Source: an uncultured Candidatus Saccharibacteria bacterium
GTDB lineage: Bacteria > Patescibacteriota > Saccharimonadia > Saccharimonadales > Saccharimonadaceae
Direction of reading: 5' to 3'
DNA length: 17,366 nucleotides
Assembly: GCA_948477625.1 (NCBI GenBank)
Contig: CAOLNK010000011.1
Span: forward strand, 1 to 17,366
Shown here: piece after piece, positions 13,944 to 17,366 of the stretch
How positions within the stretch are numbered: the first letter of the stretch is position 1
Layout: every line of letters begins with the position of its first letter
The notes under the pieces: generated by a model
Databases searched by the model: none
What the model saw: only the letters and a program-made list of their open reading frames with translations
What the model was told of the DNA's origin: nothing
Program-made: the position numbers and the translations under genes

Positions 13944-14186
13944 ATCAATTCTCTTTACTTCGTGCGCAGCGGGCGTTTCGATCTGCCCGTATCGGCGGGT
14001 ACCTTTGGGAACGCTGGCGTCGTCGGCTACGGGTGGTCGTCGCGCGCTGCCGCTTATACTTCTAGTACTTCGGCTACTGCGTACTACCTCCACTTTGGGT
14101 CCTCCGACGTCTTCCCGTCGTATGGCCCATGGGGGCGCTGGGGCGGTCGCCCCCTCCGCTGCCTTAGTACTGTATTAGACATGTAG
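13944..14186 (+). pseudogene. 5'-truncated FISUMP domain (copy 2), possible silent cassette
   Basis: A frame of 80 codons after a TAA at 13941 with no upstream gene, reading INSLYFVRSGRFDLPV and later GYGWSSRAAAY, AYYLHFGSSDVFPS, WGRWGGRPLRCLSTVLDM. This is the C-terminal part of a FISUMP domain (WSS, then SS-V-PS, then R-G-R-P-L-RC-L). The N-terminal part of the domain and any signal peptide are missing. A GTG at 13962 could start a 74-residue product, but without a promoter or ribosome-binding site. Base use is C-rich on the coding strand (CCC, CTC, CGC, TCC, GTC), unlike the G-rich coding strands of neighbouring genes, which suggests a separate origin. The last 37 nt are identical to the tails at both window edges. 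It may be a dead remnant or a donor for recombination. Confidence 0.65.
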
Positions 14187-14190
14187 AGTG
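14150..14190 (+). repeat. FISUMP 3'-end repeat, copy 2
   Basis: Identical over 41 nt to positions 15-55. The upstream codons CGC TGG GGC GGT CGC differ from copy 1 (CGC TAC GCC GGT TTC) at five bases in three codons. Confidence 0.9.
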
Positions 14191-14260
14191 GGAGATGAGT
14201 GCTTGAATTTGTGATATGATTATTACGTGACACAAACGATGTCATAGAAGATTAATTTAG

Positions 14261-14798
14261 ATTGCGATTTACCCGTACGGGTATTTTTATGCTTTGAGGG
14301 CTGGGGAAGTAGTGATTCTTAAGACGGATACCGTGTATGGTATCGGGGCGAATGCTTTTGATGCTGAGGCTTGCGAAAGGATTTATGAAATAAACGTCGG
14401 CCGCGGGTAAAACCACTATGCGTATTGATTGCAGATGTGTTTATGTTGGAAGACTTGGTAGAAACTATTAGTCCAGTGCAGCAAAAATTGATTGATAAAT
14501 TTTGGCCGGGACCATTGACGATAAAGTTTAAGAAGAAGGTACATGCTTTGCCGGACATTGTGTCGGCTGGTGATGATTATGTACGAGTGAGACTGTTGGG
14601 GGATAGTATAGCTCATCGTTTGGTAAAAATGGCGGGTGTACCGGTGGTGGCGCCTAGCGCAAATCTTTCTATGTGGATGATGATACGACTTCTACAATTG
14701 TGCAGGTTGAGGGTGAAGAGATATTAATAATTAGGGAAGGAAAGATAAAACGAGCAGAGCTTGAAGCAATTGCACCAGTGATAAAACTCATGGTATAA
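14261..14798 (+). pseudogene. Broken sua5/ywlC (threonylcarbamoyladenylate synthase) pseudogene
   Basis: Three reading frames together give one recognisable YrdC/Sua5 protein, the enzyme that makes threonylcarbamoyl-AMP for the t6A modification of tRNA. Frame 1 (14261 to about 14394) has ALRAGEVVILKTDTVYGIGA. One base appears missing in the A run near 14391-14394; frame 2 then continues RRPRVKPLCVLIADVF, DKFWPGPLTIKF, VRVRLLGD and VVAPSANLS. At about 14670 roughly 25-30 residues are missing and frame 3 resumes with DDDTTSTIVQVEGEEILIIREG, stopping at 14798. There is no ATG at the front, and a small TACCC-GTAC-GGGTA hairpin with TTTTT lies at 14270-14288. One frameshift might be a sequencing error, but the internal deletion makes it a pseudogene. 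The pathway is normally essential, so an intact copy is expected elsewhere. Confidence 0.85.
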
Positions 14799-14799
14799 T
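14770..14799 (+). promoter_or_regulatory. ftsI promoter
   Basis: TTGCAC (14770-14775), 18 bp, TATAAT (14794-14799). The ftsI ATG at 14806 follows after 6 nt, so the mRNA should be leaderless. The promoter lies within the 3' end of the sua5 remnant. Confidence 0.82.
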
Positions 14800-14805
14800 A
14801 TAACC

Positions 14806-16539
14806 ATGAGCAGGAATAGATTCCTAAAGTTTGGGCTGCTGGCTGTGATGGCTGTGATTGTGGCGCGGCTGTTTTTTATTCAGATTGTGCAACATGATTA
14901 TTGGACAGAGAAAGCGGCGGCGCAGCAGACTTTGCAATATACTTTGCGGGCAGAACGAGGGGAGATTTATATGATGGATGGCGATGAGCCAGTGGCAGTG
15001 GCGATGAACTCGACGGTATATACAGTGATTGTGGATCCGATGTTGGCTGATCCTAATGAGACAAAGGCTAAGTTGACGGAGATTCTGGGGGATAAGCGCG
15101 TGGCGGAATGGGATGATGTGTTTGCTGATCGATCATTGCGATATTATATTGTGGGTAATAATGTAGAACGGAAGGCGGCGGAGAAGGTGGCTGAGGCGGA
15201 GCTGGACGGCGTATGGTTGCAGGCTAATACTAAACGTGTATATCCGGAGGGGGGGTTGGCTTCAACTGTACTTGGTTTTGTCAACGCGGAAGGAGTAGGA
15301 CAATATGGTATTGAGGGGGCATTGAATGATGAGCTGACAGGGAAGGATGGCTTGCTGAAGACGGTGAAAGATGTAAACAATGTAGCGCTTTCAATTGGTG
15401 ATGATAATGTGAAAGTACCTGCAGAAGATGGTGATGATATTGTGCTGACAATTGATCGGAATATGCAGTATCAAGTAGAGAAAATCTTGGTGGAGCAGAC
15501 TAAAACGCTGGGATATAAGAACATCAGTGCGTTAGTGATGAATCCAAATAATGGTGAAATTTTGGCAATGGCGAATGTGCCGGGGTATGATCCAGCGGAT
15601 TTTGGTAATGTGGAGGGTGCGGAAGAATACGTAAATCATGTGGTAGAAGATCCATATGAGCCGGCAAGTGTATGTAAGACTTTTGCTTTTGCCACGGGCA
15701 TGGAGTACGGGGTAATGACGGCGAGTTCAACTTTTAATAATGAAAATGTGACTTATGTAGATAACTGGCCGATTAAAAATTCGACTCAGAAGACGGAGCT
15801 GCTCGGTATGGTAGATATGCAGACGGCGTTTAATTGGTCATTAAATACTGGGTCAACACAAGTGTTAAGGTGGCTAGGTGGTAGCGAAACAGAAATCAAT
15901 GCACAGGGACGAGATCGGTTGTATGACTATTATTATAATCACTTTGGTCTTGGGCAGGCTACGGGAATTGAATTGTATGAGTCGGTGGGGCTAGTATATG
16001 CTCCAGATGAGGTAGAGTATGGCGTGGATTCGACTTATGCCAACATGACTTTTGGACAAAATATGCAGGTGACGATGTTGCAAGTGGCGGCTGCATTTTC
16101 TTCGGTGATAAATGGTGGAGAATTTTATACGCCAACGATTGTAAAAGGTAAATTAAAAGACGGGGAAATTGTGGATGCGACACCGCGGAAGGTGGTTCGA
16201 AAGACGGTAACACAAGAGACAAGCGCAGCGATGCGTGAGATGCTTTATAATACACGGCGAGCATATCGAGCAAATGGCACGGATAAAGCGGGATATTATA
16301 TTGGTGGCAAGACGGGTACGGCGCAGGTGATTAAAGACGGTGAATATTCGTTTGATGAAACGGTGGCGACGTATATTGGTTTTGGTGGCACAGAAGGTGA
16401 AAATCCGGCATATGTGATTATGGTGCGGGTGTGGGAAGATGGTAAGACTGCGGGAGGTGAAGCACAGGCGTTGCCAGTGTTTAATGTACTAAATGCCTAT
16501 GTGCAGGACTATCTGAAAATTAAGCCTTCAGGGAATTAG
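14806..16539 (+). CDS. ftsI: Class B penicillin-binding protein (FtsI/PBP2-like peptidoglycan transpeptidase)
   Basis: 577 aa. It cross-links peptidoglycan at the division site. A short cytoplasmic tail (MSRNRFLK) and one membrane helix (about 9-27) are followed by the class B dimerisation domain, with RGEIYMMDG near 50 and YPEGGLASTVLGFV. The transpeptidase domain has all three active-site motifs: S288-V-C-K291 in YEPASVCKTF, S345-L-N347 in NWSLNTGS, and K502-T-G-T in GGKTGTAQV. The SVCK tetrad and EPAS context are a little unusual (EPGSTFK is commoner). No PASTA domains are present. FtsI rather than an elongation PBP2 is inferred from the division-cluster position after rsmH and the FtsL-like gene. 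It has its own promoter, with no ribosome-binding site between it and the ATG. Confidence 0.93.
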   Translation: MSRNRFLKFGLLAVMAVIVARLFFIQIVQHDYWTEKAAAQQTLQYTLRAERGEIYMMDGDEPVAVAMNSTVYTVIVDPMLADPNETKAKLTEILGDKRVAEWDDVFADRSLRYYIVGNNVERKAAEKVAEAELDGVWLQANTKRVYPEGGLASTVLGFVNAEGVGQYGIEGALNDELTGKDGLLKTVKDVNNVALSIGDDNVKVPAEDGDDIVLTIDRNMQYQVEKILVEQTKTLGYKNISALVMNPNNGEILAMANVPGYDPADFGNVEGAEEYVNHVVEDPYEPASVCKTFAFATGMEYGVMTASSTFNNENVTYVDNWPIKNSTQKTELLGMVDMQTAFNWSLNTGSTQVLRWLGGSETEINAQGRDRLYDYYYNHFGLGQATGIELYESVGLVYAPDEVEYGVDSTYANMTFGQNMQVTMLQVAAAFSSVINGGEFYTPTIVKGKLKDGEIVDATPRKVVRKTVTQETSAAMREMLYNTRRAYRANGTDKAGYYIGGKTGTAQVIKDGEYSFDETVATYIGFGGTEGENPAYVIMVRVWEDGKTAGGEAQALPVFNVLNAYVQDYLKIKPSGN

Positions 16540-16541
16540 TG

Positions 16542-16547
16542 TATAAT
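16542..16547 (+). promoter_or_regulatory. -10 box of the HNH gene
   Basis: TATAAT starting 3 nt after the ftsI stop and 7 nt before the ATG at 16555. The -35 is weak (TTAAGC, 16520-16525, 16-bp spacer). The mRNA should be leaderless or nearly so. Confidence 0.65.
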
Positions 16548-16554
16548 ATGCTCT

Positions 16555-17352
16555 ATGGAGTTAGAAGATAAAAAGCAATGTAGGCTTTGTGGTGAATATA
16601 AACTGCTTTCTAATTTTGTGTTTAGAAATGATTCGCAGAGGTACCGCAGTGAATGCAGGCAATGCAATAACGAACGGACTAGGAATTGGCGTTTGAATAA
16701 TCTGGAGCATTGTCGTGAATTGAGTCGTAAATATCGTGAGCAACATAAAGACGAATTGAATCTATATTCAAAAAGATATCAATCGTCTCATTTGGAGAAG
16801 TTTCGAGAGTATAATAAGCGTTATCGTGATAATATGTCTCCGGAGCAAAAGCTTAAACAACGCATACGTGATAAGCGCTATGTTGAGAGCGCAAGGAATA
16901 ATCCGGTGTATTTAGAAAAGCGTCGGCAATGGAGTCGAGAGTCGGCAAGACGAACGTGTAAGCATCATACTAGATACGAACAATTGAGAAAACAATATGA
17001 TGCGGAGTTTAAATTAAAGAAACAGATTAGAAATTCTATTCGTCAGGCCTTTAAGAGGAGAGTTTCGGATAAATCTTGTCATACGGAGGAAATAATTGGA
17101 TGTTCAGTGCAAGAGTTATATCAACATCTATGTAATACTTTTGAGAAACGTTATGGTATCGAGTATAGTGGACAAGATGTTCATATCGATCATATTATTC
17201 CGCTTAGTTTGGCTGAAACAACTGAAGAGATTATTAGTTTGAATCATTGGAGTAATCTACAGTTACTAACTCCGCAAGATAATTTATCAAAAAGTGACCA
17301 CGATTTATCGACGTTGTCCGCTCACACTCCTACATGTCTAATACAGTACTAA
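16555..17352 (+). CDS. HNH endonuclease with N-terminal zinc ribbon
   Basis: 265 aa. An N-terminal zinc ribbon (C9-x2-C12, C34-x2-C37: CRLC, CRQC) is followed by a long basic helical region (about 45-160) rich in R, K, E and Y-R repeats, likely DNA-binding. The HNH domain is C-terminal: VHIDHIIPLS (210-218; D212, H213), LNHWSNLQLL (230-238; N230, N234) and DNLSKSD (242-248). This layout is common in phage and free-standing mobile HNH nucleases. A bacterial housekeeping role is unlikely. It runs head-on into the FISUMP tail at the right edge: the last codons (PTCLIQY) are the antisense reading of that repeat, so its native C-terminus may have been replaced. AT-rich codon use (AAT, GAA, TAT) differs somewhat from ftsI. 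Confidence 0.88.
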   Translation: MELEDKKQCRLCGEYKLLSNFVFRNDSQRYRSECRQCNNERTRNWRLNNLEHCRELSRKYREQHKDELNLYSKRYQSSHLEKFREYNKRYRDNMSPEQKLKQRIRDKRYVESARNNPVYLEKRRQWSRESARRTCKHHTRYEQLRKQYDAEFKLKKQIRNSIRQAFKRRVSDKSCHTEEIIGCSVQELYQHLCNTFEKRYGIEYSGQDVHIDHIIPLSLAETTEEIISLNHWSNLQLLTPQDNLSKSDHDLSTLSAHTPTCLIQY

Positions 17353-17366
17353 GGCAGCGGAGGGGG
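17325..17366 (-). repeat. FISUMP 3'-end repeat, copy 3 (inverted)
   Basis: Reverse complement of the repeat at 15-55 and 14150-14190: 37 nt identical, then GAGTG with a one-base insertion. The window stops exactly at the five-C run, as expected if assembly stopped at a dispersed repeat. Confidence 0.88.
17330..17366 (-). CDS. 3' end of FISUMP-domain protein (partial, copy 3)
   Basis: On the minus strand the last 12 codons read PLRCLSTVLDM and stop (TAG at 17332-17330). They are identical over all 37 nt to the tails at 15-51 and 14150-14186, so the call rests on that repeat. The gene would extend rightward out of the window. After the stop the likeness continues as GAGTG, with one extra G compared with AGTG in the other copies. 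It overlaps the convergent HNH gene by 23 nt. Confidence 0.6.
   Translation of the reverse strand, partial: PLRCLSTVLDM

Larger units (their letters stand above)
13826..13973. repeat. 16-bp inverted repeat joining the two FISUMP fragments
   Basis: CCCGCTGCGCACGAAG at 13826-13841 and its exact reverse complement at 13958-13973. Each arm encodes the FVRSG segment of its fragment, so the fragments point away from each other across about 116 bp of AT-rich sequence. Confidence 0.85.

Noticed and set aside
1..17366. CRISPR array, tRNA, rRNA or insertion sequence with transposase
   Set aside because: No regularly spaced repeats, no cloverleaf with a proper T-arm, no rRNA segments and no transposase motif were found.

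Overview
The window looks like a chromosomal contig from a Candidate Phyla Radiation bacterium, most likely a Saccharibacteria (TM7)-type genome. This is an inference. It rests on compact gene packing, an RNase J with a long basic N-terminal extension, several genes whose -10 box lies 6-7 nt before the start codon, FISUMP-type (Fibrobacter succinogenes major paralogous) domains, and a reduced division cluster. TGA appears to act as a stop (for example at 6499-6501), which argues against the Gracilibacteria/SR1 code.

Layout. 1-51 is the 3' end of a FISUMP-type gene. 166-2334 is RNase J, and 2509-2949 a small secreted protein with a strong terminator. 3039-7113 is a CIRCE-controlled operon: clpC, a membrane-anchored HExxH protein with a coiled coil, and clpP. 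rnhA follows with its own promoter. 7630-8394 (minus) is a Thr/Ser/Asn-rich membrane protein with an IPATG motif. 8497-9072 is a CYTH-like protein. 9149-10183 (minus) resembles DUF4868/KwaB proteins and is divergent from a four-helix membrane protein (10437-11231) that has an attenuator-like leader. After a 630-nt non-coding stretch comes a division cluster: rsmH (11863-12738), a structured stretch with a 22-codon ORF, an FtsL-like protein (13313-13666) and ftsI (14806-16539).

The division cluster is split between the FtsL-like gene and ftsI by about 1.1 kb of debris: two divergent FISUMP fragments joined by inverted and palindromic repeats, then a broken sua5/ywlC pseudogene. After ftsI there is an HNH endonuclease gene running head-on into another FISUMP 3' end at the contig edge.

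The most striking structure is the FISUMP 3'-end repeat. It is present three times: at the left edge (+), at about 14.15 kb (+) and at the right edge (-). It is identical over 37 nt, but the codons just upstream differ. The window therefore probably ends where assembly broke at a dispersed repeat family. The conserved tail with variable codons beside it invites a test for a diversity-generating retroelement or for cassette gene conversion. No reverse transcriptase, CRISPR array, tRNA or rRNA was found.
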